A stretch of 64,000 bases of DNA from Sinotaia quadrata (taxonomy: Eukaryota > Mollusca > Gastropoda > Architaenioglossa > Viviparidae), in the NCBI GenBank assembly GCA_028829895.1, contig CM054180.1, positions 100,414,635 through 100,478,634 on the forward strand. Direction: 5' to 3'. The first letter of the stretch is position 1, and each line of letters starts with the position of its first letter. Position numbers and translations under genes: made by a program. Below the pieces are notes generated by a model. That model saw only the letters and a list, made by a program, of their open reading frames with translations. It did no database searches and was not told the DNA's origin. This document shows positions 1 through 12,007 of this stretch, piece after piece.

Positions 1-655
1 CCGTGTGAAATGCAAGAGATGAACAATAAGACAAGTGCTTGTTAAAAAAAACACCAGAACTGTACCAGAACCGTAAACTGGACTTGTGCATAGTGATATC
101 TACATTGAACTCATTCAGTTACTGTGCAAAGGAACTGTGATTTGTGTACTGTGTTGTGTGTTCAAATCAGACTATTCAAGAATACGTTCATGTGATGGTA
201 TGCAGAACTGTTACCAGGCATGGCCATTATTATAACAAGACTTTTAACTGCCAGCCATCTCTAATGCAAGAACAAGATTACCACTCACAACCGGCATCAG
301 ATGAATTGTTATTATGAATTGTTCATGTAACCTGTACATGTTTCTTTGATTTGCATAAATTCCTAATCTATTTTCTGATTCTTCTGTAATCTCTTTGTAT
401 TGACTGAAATTGGACTAATATCTAATTTTGATGATTGACATTTTGATAATTGTTTGTAATCTAAATTAGAGACTGTATTGATCATATGCTTTAACATAAA
501 TTCCTAGTAATTGTTCTATGGAATTTAGCATGAAATCTTTTCTAATTAATCTAATAAACTTTATTTAACTTTAACTTTCCTAATTAAGCTTTATTGTAAT
601 AAGCATAGAGAAAGTTTTGATCTCTGGATAATTGCCATGTGTGTGTGATTTTATG
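1..655. other. AT-rich sequence, no gene seen
   Basis: No open frame or splice-flanked exon that I can support. The 540-620 part (AATAAA-rich, followed by a loss of similarity) resembles the 3' ends of the dispersed repeats elsewhere in the window, but only loosely. Confidence 0.4.
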
Positions 656-663
656 ATAGAGTA

Positions 664-834
664 ATAGAGTTTATCATAGCTGAAGTATATCAGATTGTGA
701 ATCAGTACTAGAGTTTATTATAACCTAAGTATATCAAAGTGTATATCAGATTGTGAATCAGTACTAGAGTTTATTATAACCTAAGTATATCAAAGTGTAT
801 ATCAGATTGTGAATAGAATACTAGAGTTTATCAT
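664..834. repeat. Tandem repeat, ~57 bp, about 3 copies
   Basis: Successive copies of actagagtttattataacc followed by taagtatatc-aaagtgtatatcagattgtgaatc; the last copy is diverged. Confidence 0.85.
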
Positions 835-1335
835 TTATATGGTACTCTTTCATGCAAGCAACACACATAAAACAAAGATACTATTCATACGTCTCAGAGT
901 ACGTTTGGTTCATTTTGCTATTGTTGATTTTTACACTTTAATGTGACGCACATAATTATCAATGAATAAAAATATTTTTTCTCTTTATAACTATTATTTA
1001 TGACTAATTTTCTTAGTCATGTGGCATTAAAATGGCGTACAAATATATTAATGGTTGTCACTTTGATCATATTGGCTGTTTAAGTAGAATTATTGTAAAC
1101 CAGAAAATAAAAAAAGTACATAAGAAAAAAGATAACATTTAAATTAAATAAAATTGATATCTATTAAATAAATAATAAATAAATGAACTCTCACCATTGT
1201 TTGTAATATAATCAGATGACCATTCTGTCAAAACTGAATTAAAAGCATTAGAAATAAATCAATTATATGTAGGTTTAGATAAAATGTTTTAACAATTCCC
1301 TTCGTCCCACCGAATCAGTTCAAACTAATCCACGA

Positions 1336-1656
1336 TCCTGTCTGTCTTTCTTCGTGTTAGCCATATGGGGAGGGTGTCGAATCCAGCACAGTGTCCTGTC
1401 TGTCTTTCTTCGTGTTAGCCACATGGGGAGGGTGTCGAATCCAGCAAGTGTCCTGTCTGTCTTTCTTCGTGTTATTTACAGGGGTTCGAAGTGGTAGCCA
1501 CACTGGGGGGGAGGGTGTCGAATACAGCACGGTGTCCTGTCTGTTTCTCTTCGAGTGAGTTAAAGCGGTTGGAAGTGGTAGCCGCATGGGGGTGGGTCTG
1601 AGTTAGAGGGGTTCGAACCGGTAGCTACACTGGGGAGGGGGGGAGGGAAAGTCTAT
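1336..1656 (-). repeat. Tandem copies derived from gene A exon 3
   Basis: On the minus strand, units starting GGACACCGTG and running through a GGCTACCACTTCGAACC-like segment are repeated after the gene A stop. At least one unit still reads GHRAVFDTLPPQCGYHFEPL then stop; later units share a spacer aacacgaagaaagacagaca. They would lie in the 3'UTR of gene A. Confidence 0.75.
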
Positions 1657-1659
1657 GAG

Positions 1660-1750
1660 TTAGAGGGGTTCGAAGTGGTAGCCACATGGGAGATCGTACA
1701 CAACACGGTGTCCTGGAGGAACCCAAAATCCTTCGGCATTGATACCATAC
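1660..1750 (-). CDS. Gene A exon 3 (C-terminus)
   Basis: The acceptor atgtgcag ends at 1751; the same octamer precedes gene B exon 3. The exon completes a split glycine codon and runs 29 residues to TAA at 1662-1660, including VPPGHRVVYDLPCGYHFEPL. It keeps the cysteine at mature position 73 but lacks the two others seen in gene B. Partial copies of its 3' half are tandemly repeated just downstream (1336-1656). Confidence 0.75.
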
Positions 1751-4700
1751 CTGCACATGTCAGGTCGTTTACACACATCAAACATCAAATGGACGTTTCA
1801 CACATCAAATGAACGTTTGCACACATCAAATGGACACTTGTACACATCAAAATTGACGTTTGCACACATCGAATGGACACTTGCACACATCAAATTGACG
1901 TTTGCACACATCAAATGGACGCGATAGTAAGGATTATATCTTGATTTGCACAGGAGAACGCCACCTCAAAAAGAAAGCGGAAATAGAAAGAGATAGAAAG
2001 ACGGCATACGAGGAAAGACAACGTCACGAAGGTTGTGGGAGAAAGAGTGGGAAGATAATGAGTGGTTGTGGTAGGAGAGAGAGAGAGAGAGAGAGACAGC
2101 AAGGAAGATGTGTAAGAAGAGAGATAATAAAAAGATTAGGAGCACGAAGAGAGGATAAGAGAACGAGGAAGGTGAAGAGACAGAAGAAGGGATGAGGAGA
2201 AGACGACGGAGAGGATAACGGGAGGAGGACTGTGAAGAGAGAGAGAGGATACGATGATGAAGAGAAAGAATGAGTCAGGATAATAGGATCAGGAGAGTGA
2301 AGAGAGACAGAATAAGAAGGTGATAGTGAAGGGAAACAGGATAAGAGAATGAGGAGAGAGGGGGGAAAACAGGATGAGAGATAGGGGATAACGGGATGAG
2401 GAGAGAGTAGAGAAAGGAGATAACAGGATGATGAGAGTGGAGAGAAAGGGGACAACATAATTTAAAAAGTGAATAGAGAGGGGATAACAGATGAGAGTGA
2501 AGGGATAACAAGATGAGGGGAGTGACCAGGGCATGATAGGATGAGGAGAGTAAGGTGAGAGAGAGGATAACAGTACGAAGCGAGTGAAGAGATAGACAAC
2601 AAGAGTATGAGGAGAATTAAGTGAGAGGATAAGAGTGAAGAGATAGACGACAAGAGGATGAGGAGAGTGAAGAGAGACATGACAAGAGGAGGAGAATGAA
2701 GAGAGAGATAAGAGGATGAGGAGAGTGAAGAGAGAGACGACGAGAAGATGAGGAGAATGAAGAGAGAGATGACAAGAGGAATTAGGAGAATGAAGAGAGA
2801 CATGAGAAGAATGAAGAGAGAGACGACAAGAGGTTGAGGAGAGTGAAGAGAGAGACGACAAGAGGATGATGAGAGCGAAGTGAGGCCAGATAAGAGGATA
2901 GGGAGAGTAAAAAGAGAGAATAACCGGATGAGATTAAAGAGACAGACTGCGACGTTTTGCTGGAGATGGGCAAGATATTAATTCTCCATCACCCCGGGCT
3001 ACCCGTAACCTTAAGCTAATTCCCAAAACACACCTGGCTGGCCACACGTGTTAGAAAGCTGAATGGTAGATAATGTGGAATAGAAGAGCGGTAGTTCTAA
3101 TCTAGAAGAATGTTCGAACCCCTGATACATACTCTGGTATAGTAAGTAATACAGGTGACAGACTACAACATATAACATGTAAGTGAGTCACTAACACGAG
3201 TGGTGCAAGTATCAACGATAAATGTATTGAGCAAAAAATAACTAAGGGACAGCATGGTTACATATAATGAATAGTTCAACAGCTACAATTAGAGTTTATA
3301 AATAGCTATAGTTCATTATCACGACCATGTGGTGTCATAAGAGAAAGTTCGTTTGAGTCCTATGGCACTGTGGTAGTTATTCAGTTCATATGTGCGAACT
3401 ATAAATGAGTTTATAAAAGATCACCGAATGTTTCTGAGTGTTCGATTGGGTTTGACTGAATCTTGACTGAAACTGTTCAGCTTGTTAGTTTATAGTCACT
3501 TAGCTTTGGTTTCATGACGTGTCGTCTGGGGTCCCAATGATGTATAGATACAATCGTACACAAGGTCCGAGGAACTGTGTCACTGGCTCGCGGGTCATTC
3601 CGTTATGGCATTACTTTATGGCTCGACGTCCAATGAATTCAAAACTGGGATAATGTGGTTCCATTCTGGCATTGCTTCAAGCCTCAGTGCTCGTAAAATA
3701 CACGTGGGCTAATAATTCATCCTTATGTGTTCTCTGACAGAACACTCTTACTTACATGGTCATCATACATTTTAAAATCATAAGTGAAATATAACAATAT
3801 AAAATATAGTTAATGTTAAGAGACAAACATGACTATAATATTAGTTAGGCAAGCATAACCATATACATTTGGCATACAGAGGATGGTTCCTTGCTGTTGA
3901 TAACAAGCAATAAGAATTAGTACTGTGGCTACAACTTATTAAGGCCGGGAGCCCAAATACGTGTTACCTCAGCAGTCAGCTGCATATGACTGACAAATAT
4001 TATGTGAATTTCTAGTAAGTTCGCTTGCTCGCGGTTGAGTGGTAATTTGATTGGTTCGTTATAGTAAGTGTCTGGTATGTTTCCAGCCCAGGAATAAGGG
4101 TCAGCCATTCTAGAAGGTAGGTTTGCGTGTAGTCTATTTTTAGAGGAGGGTGTCTGTGGGCTACAAAAGCCATTATGTGACATAGAGAGAGGATAAGATG
4201 AATAGGGGAGAGAAGAGGAGGAGGAGGATGAAAAGGGAGAAAAAGAGAATGGGGAGAATGAAGAGACAGAATAAGAGAATGGGGAGACTGAAAAGAGAGA
4301 ATAAGAGGATGGGGAGAATGAAGAGACAGAATAAGAGAATGGGGAGACTGAAAAGAGAGAATAAGAGGATGGGGAGACTGAAGAGAGAGAATAAGAGGAT
4401 GGGGAGACTGAAGAGAGAGAAAAGAGGATGTGGAGAATAAAGAGAGAGAAAAGAGGATGTGGAGAATAAAGAGAGAGAAAAGAGGATGTGGAGAATAAAG
4501 AGAGAGAAAAGAGGATGGGGAGACTGAAGAGAGAGAAAAGAGGATGGGGAGACTGAAGAGAGAGAAAAGAGGATGGGGAGACTGAAGAGAGAGAAAAGAG
4601 GATGGGGAGACTGAAGAGAGAGAAAAGAGGATGGGGAGACAAAAGAAAATAAGAGGATGGGAAGACTGAAGAGAAAATAAGAGGATGGGGAGACTGAAGA

Positions 4701-7700
4701 GAGAGAATAATAGAACGGGAGGATAAAGAGAGAAAATAAAGGGAGACTGAAGAGAGAATAATGAATGGGAGAATAAAAGCCTAATAAGTGATACAGAATG
4801 GCATGCATTCATTGTACACTGTATAAATGGGCAAAGTTTATTAAATACAAAGTTTATTAAATACAGGGATAATTAACTTAAGTTATTTTATTTTTTTAAT
4901 AAACCAGGAAAATTACTTAAACAAGTTTAGAGGCAACAAACTAAGACAAACAAATGAATATTATTTATAGAGAAAACGCAACAAACAAGAACAGGCAAAT
5001 GAAATAGATTTGTAGAAAACAAACTAGAACAAACATTATAATTATTTATATATTAAAAGGAAACTAGACCAGGCAACATCTTCATTTTTCCTTAGATTCT
5101 GTCACAGAGAAAAATGGAACCATTTGTCTTTAGCGGACATGTCAAAGTTAACATCCCCCAGGATGCATTTTGGTCTGACTACAACCATATATATCTTATT
5201 CCGCATAGCATGCCACTATGAAATTCCTAGTTGTACGTTAAATGTCATCTAGACCTGAAATTTCTCGTTTTACTATAGATATCGTCTAGAACTCCAATTT
5301 CTTGTTGTACGTTAAAGGTAGTCTAGAACTAAAATTCCTAGTTGTACGTTAAAGGTCATCAAGAACTAAAATTACTAGTTGTACGTTAAAGGTCATCTAG
5401 AACTAAAATTACTAGTTGTACGTTAAAGGTCATCAAGAACTAAAATTCCTAGTTGTGCGTTAAATGTTATATAGAACTAAAATGTTTCGTTGTACGTTAA
5501 AAGTCGTCTAGAACTAAAATTCCTAGTTGTGCATTAAAGGTCATCAAGAACTAAAATTACTAGTTGTACGTTAAAGGTCATCAAGAACTAAAATTCCTAA
5601 TTGTATGTTAAACGTCATCTAGAACTAAAATTTCTCGTTGTACGTTAGAGGTCGTCCAGAACTAATATTTCTTGATGTACAAAGTAGATATCGGTTAGAA
5701 CTAAAATTCCTAGTCGTACGTTAGAGGTTTCTAGAACTAAAATATTTCGTTGTACGTTAAAGGTCGTCTAGAACTAAAATTCATAGTTCTACTTTAGAGG
5801 TCGCCTAGAACTAAAGTTTCTAGTTGTGTGTTAGAGGTCGTCTAGTACTAAAGTTTCTAGTTGTGTGTTAGAGGTCGTCTAGTACTAAAGTTTCTAGTTG
5901 TGTGTTAGAGATTGTCTAGACTTAAATTCCGTCGGGAAATCCTTGGGTACTAATCATGCTAAAATCTCACATTAGATGCCAAAGAGTCATGAATTTAAAT
6001 CTTGACTAAACACTAGTGGTAGTGTCATGACTTTAAATATTAACTTGAGACTAGTGCCAGTGTCATGAATTTAAATCTTGTTTAGATACTAGTGCCAATG
6101 TCATTAATTTAAATCTTGATTAGACACTAAGGTCTGTGGCATGAATTTAAATCTTGTATTATACGCTGACTCTCGTCCGCTAAATCAGTGGAAACCTATT
6201 TAACCATTCAGTCAGTCAACCGCGGACTTCTCTCACCCGCAGCAAGAGAAGCCTTGAAACACACATCTGCACTCGAAGCAAAAAGAAGTCACTTTTCTTT
6301 CATTTATTTCCAGACGTTCTTTGCCTCTTATCATACAGTGGCGTACACCGGTCTTTCCTGGAGCAAATAAGAAGTGACACGTATCTTATATATTGACAGA
6401 CATTATGTGCATTGTATACATTAACAGACAAGACACACGAGTATTATATTGACGGACAAGATGTATACTGTATACATTAACAGACAAGCATGCGTGTATT
6501 ATATTGATGGACAATATGTGTACTGTATGCATTAACTGACAAGGCACACGAGTATTATACTGGTGGACAAGATGTATATTGTATGCATTAACAAACAATG
6601 CACAGGTGTATTATATTGACAGACAAAACATATATTGTATGCATTAACAGACAATACACACGACTATTATATTGACGGACAAAACATATATTGTATGCAT
6701 TAACAGACAATACACACGACTATTATATTGACGGACAAAACATATATTGTATGCATTAACAGACAAGACACAAGTTTACCTAATACCTGCTGCGTCCGTA
6801 GACAAAATCTCACATTTATTAATATAATGGACAAGATACCACAAATTTACTCTACCATTAGACATCACAAATTTACTCTCTCAATAGAGAAAATGCCACA
6901 AATTTACTCTATCATTAAACAAAAAACCACAAATTTACTCTGTCAATATACAAGATACCACGAATTTACCCTATCATCAGACATCACAAATTTAGTCCAT
7001 CAATAGACAAGATACCACATTTTCTCCATTAATAGACATCACAAAATCTTTCAATAGAAAATCACAAATTTACTCTATCATTAGTCACAAATTTTGTACT
7101 CTATCGATCGAAAAGATATTACAAATTGACCTAACTAACAATATATCACACATTTATTCTATTAATAGATATGATTTCTATTATTTGCTCAGATTAAAGA
7201 AAGATATATTATTACACAAGTTATCTCAGATTCATTGTATGTAGCAGATAGGTTATGTCACGTTTTCTCTGTTAACAGCTGTATATCTCGTCATATTTCA
7301 TACATTGTATGTAGCAGATAGGTTATGTCACGTTTTCTCTGTTAACAGCTGTATATCTCGTCATATTTCATACATTGTATTTAGCAGACAGGTTATGTCA
7401 CGTTTTCTCTGTTAACAGCTGTATATCTCGTCATATTTCATACATTGTATTTAGCAGATAGGTTATGTCACGTTTTCTCTGTTAACAGCTGTATATCTCG
7501 TCATATTTCATACATTGTATGTAGCAGATAGGTTATGTCACGTTTTCTCTGTTAACAGCTGTATATCTCGTCATATTTCATACATTGTATTTAGCAGACA
7601 GGTTATGTCACGTTTTCTCTGTTAACAGCTGTATATCTCGTCATATTTCATACATTGTATTTAGCAGATAGGTTATGTCACGTTTTCTCTGTTAACAGCT

Positions 7701-9353
7701 GTATATCTCGTCATATTTCATACATTGTATTTAGCAGATAGGTTATGTCACGTTTTCTCTGTTAACAGCTGTATATCTCGTCATATTTCGTACATTGTAT
7801 TTAGCAGACAGGTTATGTCACGTTTTCTCTGTTAACAACTGTATCTCTCCACATATTTCATACATTGAAAAAATTAATTAACATTAATTGGGCTACTGAA
7901 TATATATATATAAGTCATTACTGTCTATTATAATATCTCTTTTGTAAAATATTTAATGTACCTAGTTTGCAATGGGAATTGTTTGGAACACTACCAGGAT
8001 GGAGCTTCCGAGAGGTTCATAATTTTCCATCACCTTATCCACTCTATAATACGAAATATTTTTCACTATTATTCAAAAGACAATTATCTAATTCGCTTAT
8101 ATTTTCTGAGAAATATGGATTGTATTGCAGACAAGTACTCTCTCTATATATATTCTTAAATAGATATCCAGTTTTTGTCAGCATTTCACCTCTAAACAAT
8201 AAAAATTTTCCGGTAAACATAGGTATATGGCTACAAAGGTAAGATGGTGATAACACACAATATCGTATCGCGTACGCAAAGGTAACTCACTTGTTTAGTT
8301 ATCTGCAACCTCGTATTTATAAAAAAAAACAACAGAAAATGCTACTTCATTCTACATACAAGAAACTTTTCTTTTCTCTAAGCGATAAATTTTCCACAGT
8401 TAAAGTACATTTTCTGTCAGATTTAAACCGCTAAAACGACTTAAATCGAATAACAAAATTTCAAGTGAAAAGTGAGCAAAAACATTAATATAATGTAACA
8501 CTATTGCAAAACGTACTAAGATGTTGCTAAAGAGTTCGAGCCTGTACAATTTACAACACCACGAACTCATCGACAACCGTATAAATCACACCTTCTACCT
8601 CCTGTGTGACAAGATAATTCAAAGTTTGCTGAGAAGATCGATATTTGTAAAACGGCTAAATTTAATAATCTCACTTGAATATTAGGCAAATAGAAAAATC
8701 ACAGTGGTATACGAAAACATTTTAGTCTTTGAAAACCACTCGTACTCTCCAAAACTGATTGACATGAAGTTGATACATTTTCTTTGTCAAAGTCACCAGT
8801 CAATTTCCCAGATATTTCCTGGTCTCTCTCAAGCATTTATGCATTATTCACCCTCTGTCCAACAATTCAGCACAGTCTCCAGCTGTAAGAACAGACTCAC
8901 TAAAGTATTTGCATAATAAAAGTAAATAATCTTAATTCTGAGTCAAAAGAGTCGTGATTAACATTTCTTGTAGATGAATTGCATTTGCTTGAAAAAGAAT
9001 AGCTTGCTTATTAATAACAGTAGCCACAAATTTATACAAGTTCGTCCGCATTATTTTTCACACACACTCAACCAATGAGAGAAAACACATTTGCTTTCAT
9101 GCAAAAAACAAATCATCTTTTAAAATATTTTTTATCATTTTGATGTTATGCTAATTCTCATCTGCACACGTTAACTAACTAGAGCACGGAATTCTAGTGA
9201 ACACATACCCAATGTACAAGTAATGCTGATCATTACCTATTAAGTGGAAAAAGTGGAAAATGTTGACGTACCATCCACTGACGTAGGTCCGATAAAACAA
9301 AACGCATTGACATAGTGGGCGATAAATGCGGTCCAGATCACGAAACGAAGCAT
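1660..9353 (-). CDS. Gene A: beta-microseminoprotein-like secreted protein (three exons, 97 aa)
   Basis: Join of 9353-9272, 6357-6237 and 1750-1660 on the minus strand (82+121+91 nt, 98 codons with stop). The start is the only ATG that opens a signal peptide (17 residues ending VNA), so the product should be secreted; the mature chain is 80 residues. Cysteines in the mature chain fall at 2, 18, 37, 40, 42, 49, 50 and 73, including the C-x2-C-x-C and CC motifs typical of beta-microseminoprotein (PSP94). All junctions are GT/AG, phase 1 then phase 2, exactly as in gene B. The two cysteines that gene B has at 65 and 79 are His and Pro here, so one disulfide is predicted missing. The molecular function of the family in invertebrates is unclear; vertebrate members bind other secreted cysteine-rich proteins. 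The exon 3 acceptor has a poor pyrimidine tract next to a minisatellite, so the locus could be decaying, but all three exons are open. Confidence 0.78.
1766..1922. repeat. ~24-bp minisatellite in gene A intron 2
   Basis: Units of the form cacacatcaaatggacg-ttt-g; about six copies. It abuts the exon 3 acceptor of gene A, displacing any normal pyrimidine tract. Confidence 0.85.
2050..2945. repeat. Purine-rich degenerate minisatellite (gene A intron 2)
   Basis: Almost pure A/G on the plus strand: a GA run at 2076-2096, then degenerate copies of agaggatgaggagagtgaag. The complementary strand gives long Ser/Leu open frames that are artefacts. Confidence 0.9.
2946..4180. other. Intron 2 of gene A, non-repetitive part
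   Basis: I see no exon or recognisable element; sequence of average composition between two purine-rich arrays. Confidence 0.5.
4185..4775. repeat. Purine-rich ~27-bp minisatellite (gene A intron 2)
   Basis: About 20 copies of gagagaaaagaggatgggga-gactgaa, with a higher-order variant gagagaataag. Strongly purine-biased on the plus strand. Confidence 0.93.
5224..5925. repeat. 37-bp minisatellite, about 18 copies (gene A intron 2)
   Basis: Unit ttgtacgttaaaggtcatct followed by agaactaaaattactag. It is alignable to the ~38-bp unit in gene B intron 2 (16085-16490), so both derive from the ancestral intron. Confidence 0.92.
5965..6165. repeat. Degenerate ~45-bp repeat (gene A intron 2)
   Basis: Four diverged copies containing gtcatgaatttaaatcttg and actagtgcc. 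Gene B has a similar degenerate block at 16740-16850. Confidence 0.65.
6237..6357 (-). CDS. Gene A exon 2 (Cys-rich core)
   Basis: The acceptor ttgctccag ends at 6358 and the donor GTGAGA starts at 6236. The 121-nt exon encodes 39 full codons plus split codons at both ends, with the FCFECRC and SCCG motifs. Length and phases equal those of gene B exon 2. The minus-strand reading frame is shorter than 60 codons, which hides it from simple ORF searches. Confidence 0.8.
6395..6775. repeat. ~56-bp minisatellite, about 7 copies (gene A intron 1)
   Basis: Unit contains ttatattgacggacaaaaca, then tatattgtatgcattaacag. A single diverged copy of the same block appears in gene B at about 17080-17180. 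Confidence 0.9.
6815..7175. repeat. Degenerate repeat of caatagacaagatac-type units (gene A intron 1)
   Basis: Irregular 30-45-bp copies of accacaaatttactctatca. Gene B carries the counterpart at 17410-17560 (tctattaatagataagacat). Confidence 0.7.
7233..7862. repeat. 70-bp minisatellite, 9 copies (gene A intron 1)
   Basis: Unit starts cattgtatgtagcagatagg; copies begin every 70 nt from 7233 to 7793 with very few differences, so the expansion or homogenisation is recent. Confidence 0.95.
8560..8935. other. Conserved intron-1 block, copy in gene A
   Basis: Similar in order and content to 18820-19110 (gene B) and 22195-22560 (downstream of exon C): motifs ttcaaagtttgct, gtcaccagtcaattt, aagca-tt and a terminal agtctccagctg-like stretch. 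No shared open frame, so probably noncoding. Confidence 0.5.
9272..9353 (-). CDS. Gene A exon 1 (signal peptide)
   Basis: Minus-strand ATG at 9353-9351, followed by MLRFVIWTAFIAHYVNA and then a short segment with the first mature cysteine. The donor GTACGT (9271-9266) follows GAT-G, so the intron is phase 1. The nucleotide sequence is closely similar to the exons at 19825-19906 and 23580-23661, as are the flanks on both sides. Confidence 0.8.
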
Positions 9354-9404
9354 TGTGACGTTCCCAAACCTTCAGTAAAGGGGGAGAGCACTCTTGGAAT
9401 TATT

Positions 9405-9500
9405 GAGCTCAATGCAGATCTGATGGAAGTAGGTTTCTTCAGCCTGTCTCACCCGTTGTTTTCCCTCCAGTCAAGAGGCAGCAATCAGCACTAAGTCTAT
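9405..9500 (-). promoter_or_regulatory. Putative promoter/5'UTR block of gene A
   Basis: Shares a ctgatgg-aagtag-tttcttcagcctgtctc-like core (plus-strand reading) with the exon C upstream region. It lies 50-150 nt upstream of the gene A ATG on the minus strand. Similarity alone supports the call. Confidence 0.35.
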
Positions 9501-9573
9501 ACTATCAGAAATGATTTCACAGTTGACTCGGAAAGTCTAAATTATCAGCAAATTAACAACTAGCCAAAAGGAC

Positions 9574-9761
9574 GATTTCTCCACTCTGATTAACTATAAT
9601 ACTTGAATGCTTAGTAAATAGATTTCTCCACTCTGATTAACTATAATACTTGAGTGCTTAGTAAATAGATTTCTCCACTCTGATTAACTATAATATTTGA
9701 ATGCTTAGTAAATAGATTTCTCCACTCTGATTAACAATAATATTTGAATGCTTAGTAAATA
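9574..9761. repeat. 47-bp tandem repeat, 4 copies
   Basis: Unit gatttctccactctgattaa then ctataatacttgaatgcttagtaaata; lies just upstream of the gene A promoter block. Confidence 0.95.
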
Positions 9762-9764
9762 GAT

Positions 9765-10525
9765 TTATTACTTACAATGTAGATCAGTTTAGCCTGCACA
9801 ATACCTGTTACTGTCACTATACTAATATCTAATTTTGAAAGCAATCTTTCGGATATTTATTTTGGTCGTATTTCTATGACGTGTTTATTATCAATTTGAT
9901 ATATTGCATATATTGAACGTTTATGGTAAGGTTCAAATAAGTATTATTAATGAGAATAAAATTACAACTTAATAAAATATTTAAATAAAGTAATCAATAC
10001 AAAATGTTGCAATTTTTAAATTGTAAATAATTATGAAAATAACATTTATATTAATATAAAATTAGTAAATAAATTAGGTATATGCATAACTTTGACTTAT
10101 AAAAATGTTTGCAATGTAGTTACATGTATGTATAAGTTAAGGATTATTGTAGATAGAAATTTCAGTCAATTAGGAAACTGTACTTGGTTTCAGTCTTAAC
10201 AGGCTATCAACAACTACAAGTTACGCATTCGTTTCTTGTATAATCTCTCAAAATAATAAAACAATTATCTTTTGTCTGGCTCTAAAGTTCAATAGAAATA
10301 TAAAATTAATACGCACAACCAATATATCTAGTGTTTTAGTAAAATATCCCTGTTTACGAATACAAATCAGAAATATAAAAATAGCATGTCTTACCAGACA
10401 GTGTTAAGTACTACTGACTTCTGATACTTAATAAAAAACCTTCCTCAAATTCTCCATTTCTAGAGTAGATAATTATAATTTGTTCTATAAATCACTGATA
10501 ATGCACAGAGTACACGTGCAATTTA
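9765..10525. other. AT-rich intergenic sequence
   Basis: No gene or clear element seen between genes A and B in this part. Confidence 0.5.
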
Positions 10526-10534
10526 TATTTTTTG

Positions 10535-10905
10535 TATATTCTGGCTGAAATTTAATTATTACCATAAACTACAAGAAACAATTTAATTTTAATTTCAATT
10601 TATATATATATTTTGTATATTCTGGCTGAAATTTAATTATTACCATAAACTACAAGAAACAATTTTAATTTCAATTTATATATTTTGTATATTCTGGCTG
10701 AAATTTAATTATTACCATAAACTACAAAAAACAATTTTATTTTAATTTCAATTTATATATTTTGTATATTCTGGCTGAAATTTAATTATTACCATAAACT
10801 ACAAGAAACAATTTTAATTTCAATTTATATATTTTGTATATTCTGGCTGAAATTTAATTATTACCATCAACTACAAGAAACAATTTTAATTTCAATTTAT
10901 ACTTG
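10535..10905. repeat. ~66-80-bp tandem repeat, 5 copies
   Basis: Unit contains tttgtatattctggctgaaa and attaccataaactacaagaa; copies differ by short indels. Confidence 0.93.
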
Positions 10906-11149
10906 AGCAAGTATTGTTGTACATTGCAACTATTATTAATATTTATTACTAAATCTGTGCAAATACATGTACTACTTACTTAGAACTAATGATAATAACA
11001 AATATAATATTATTGTTTTGTTGATTAGAAACTAATCTTGTATATTTTTATTGTTTGTTTTATTAACTTGCTGAGTATTAGCTACTGTGACACATAGAAA
11101 TCGTCCCTTCCTGATTAAGGCTTAGAATTAACCAACATTTAATTTTTCA

Positions 11150-11530
11150 CACTTTGTGCTGACGAAAGGGGGGACAGTTCTGACTCACGCTCAATTAGTT
11201 CCGGGTCAAACAGTTATCTAGTGCAGTCACGCTTGATAGGCAGCAAAGGTGAGAGCTCTCAGGTCAACCCTCTTAATTGCAATCGGAAAGGGACCTGCGA
11301 CCATTGGTCCAGGGAGACGGGAAGGAAAGGTGACCTGCTGGCTTGTTTGTAGCAAGACCGCTTCCAGTCAGAAATGGTTAGGACATAGTATCGAGATGAA
11401 TAGGTGTAAAAAAAAAAAAGGGTATAGATCGGCAATTCCGGTCCATTGAGGCATACGTTGATAAATAGCCCGTCAGGCCTCATAGCAAAGCACTACGACA
11501 ATATTCTCGGGTCCTGTTTTTAAGGCAGCT
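11150..11530. other. Moderate-GC island, possible old insertion
   Basis: Richer in G+C and CpG than the surroundings, with a run of twelve A's near 11409-11420. Open frames here are short and unrecognised. It could be a degraded transposable element. Confidence 0.3.
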
Positions 11531-11624
11531 TAGAAAATGTGTTGGTAAGCAATCTGTTCGAATGGACTTTGAACGATTCTTGTGTTAAACTATTGTTCAT
11601 ATACTTTGTTTGATATATTTGTTA

Positions 11625-11955
11625 AAATTTTTTATTCAATTGATACGTTAGAACTTTCTATTCAATTGATATGTTAGAACTTTCTATTCAATTGATATGT
11701 TAAAATTTTCTATTCAATTGATATTTTAGAATTTTCTATTCAATTGATATATTAAAATTTTTTTATTCAATTGATACGTTAGAATTTTCTATTCAATTGA
11801 TATGTTTAGAATTTTCTATTCAATTGATATGTTAAATTTTTTTATTCAATTGATAGGTTAGAATTTTCTATTCAATTGATATGTTAGAATTTTCAATTCA
11901 ATTTGATATGTTAGAATTTTCTATTCAATTGATATGTTAGAATTTTCTATTTGAT
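11625..11955. repeat. ~26-bp minisatellite, about 13 copies
   Basis: Unit agaattttctattcaattga-tatgtt with small length variants. Confidence 0.93.
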
Positions 11956-12007
11956 TCATTTATATGTATAGTTCATGTTAGAAATGATGTCTTGATGAAT
12001 GATGTAA

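Noticed and set aside
2024..2973. Long minus-strand Ser/Leu/Pro-rich open frames
   Set aside because: They are translations of the polypyrimidine strand of a purine-rich minisatellite; overlapping frames are all open and none has gene structure.
3929..4812. Minus-strand frames of 211-266 codons
   Set aside because: Same cause: low-complexity array 4185-4775, with several frames open at once.
7956..8256. Overlapping frames of 67-91 codons on both strands in gene A intron 1
   Set aside because: No recognisable domain, no splice support and no conservation with gene B intron 1.
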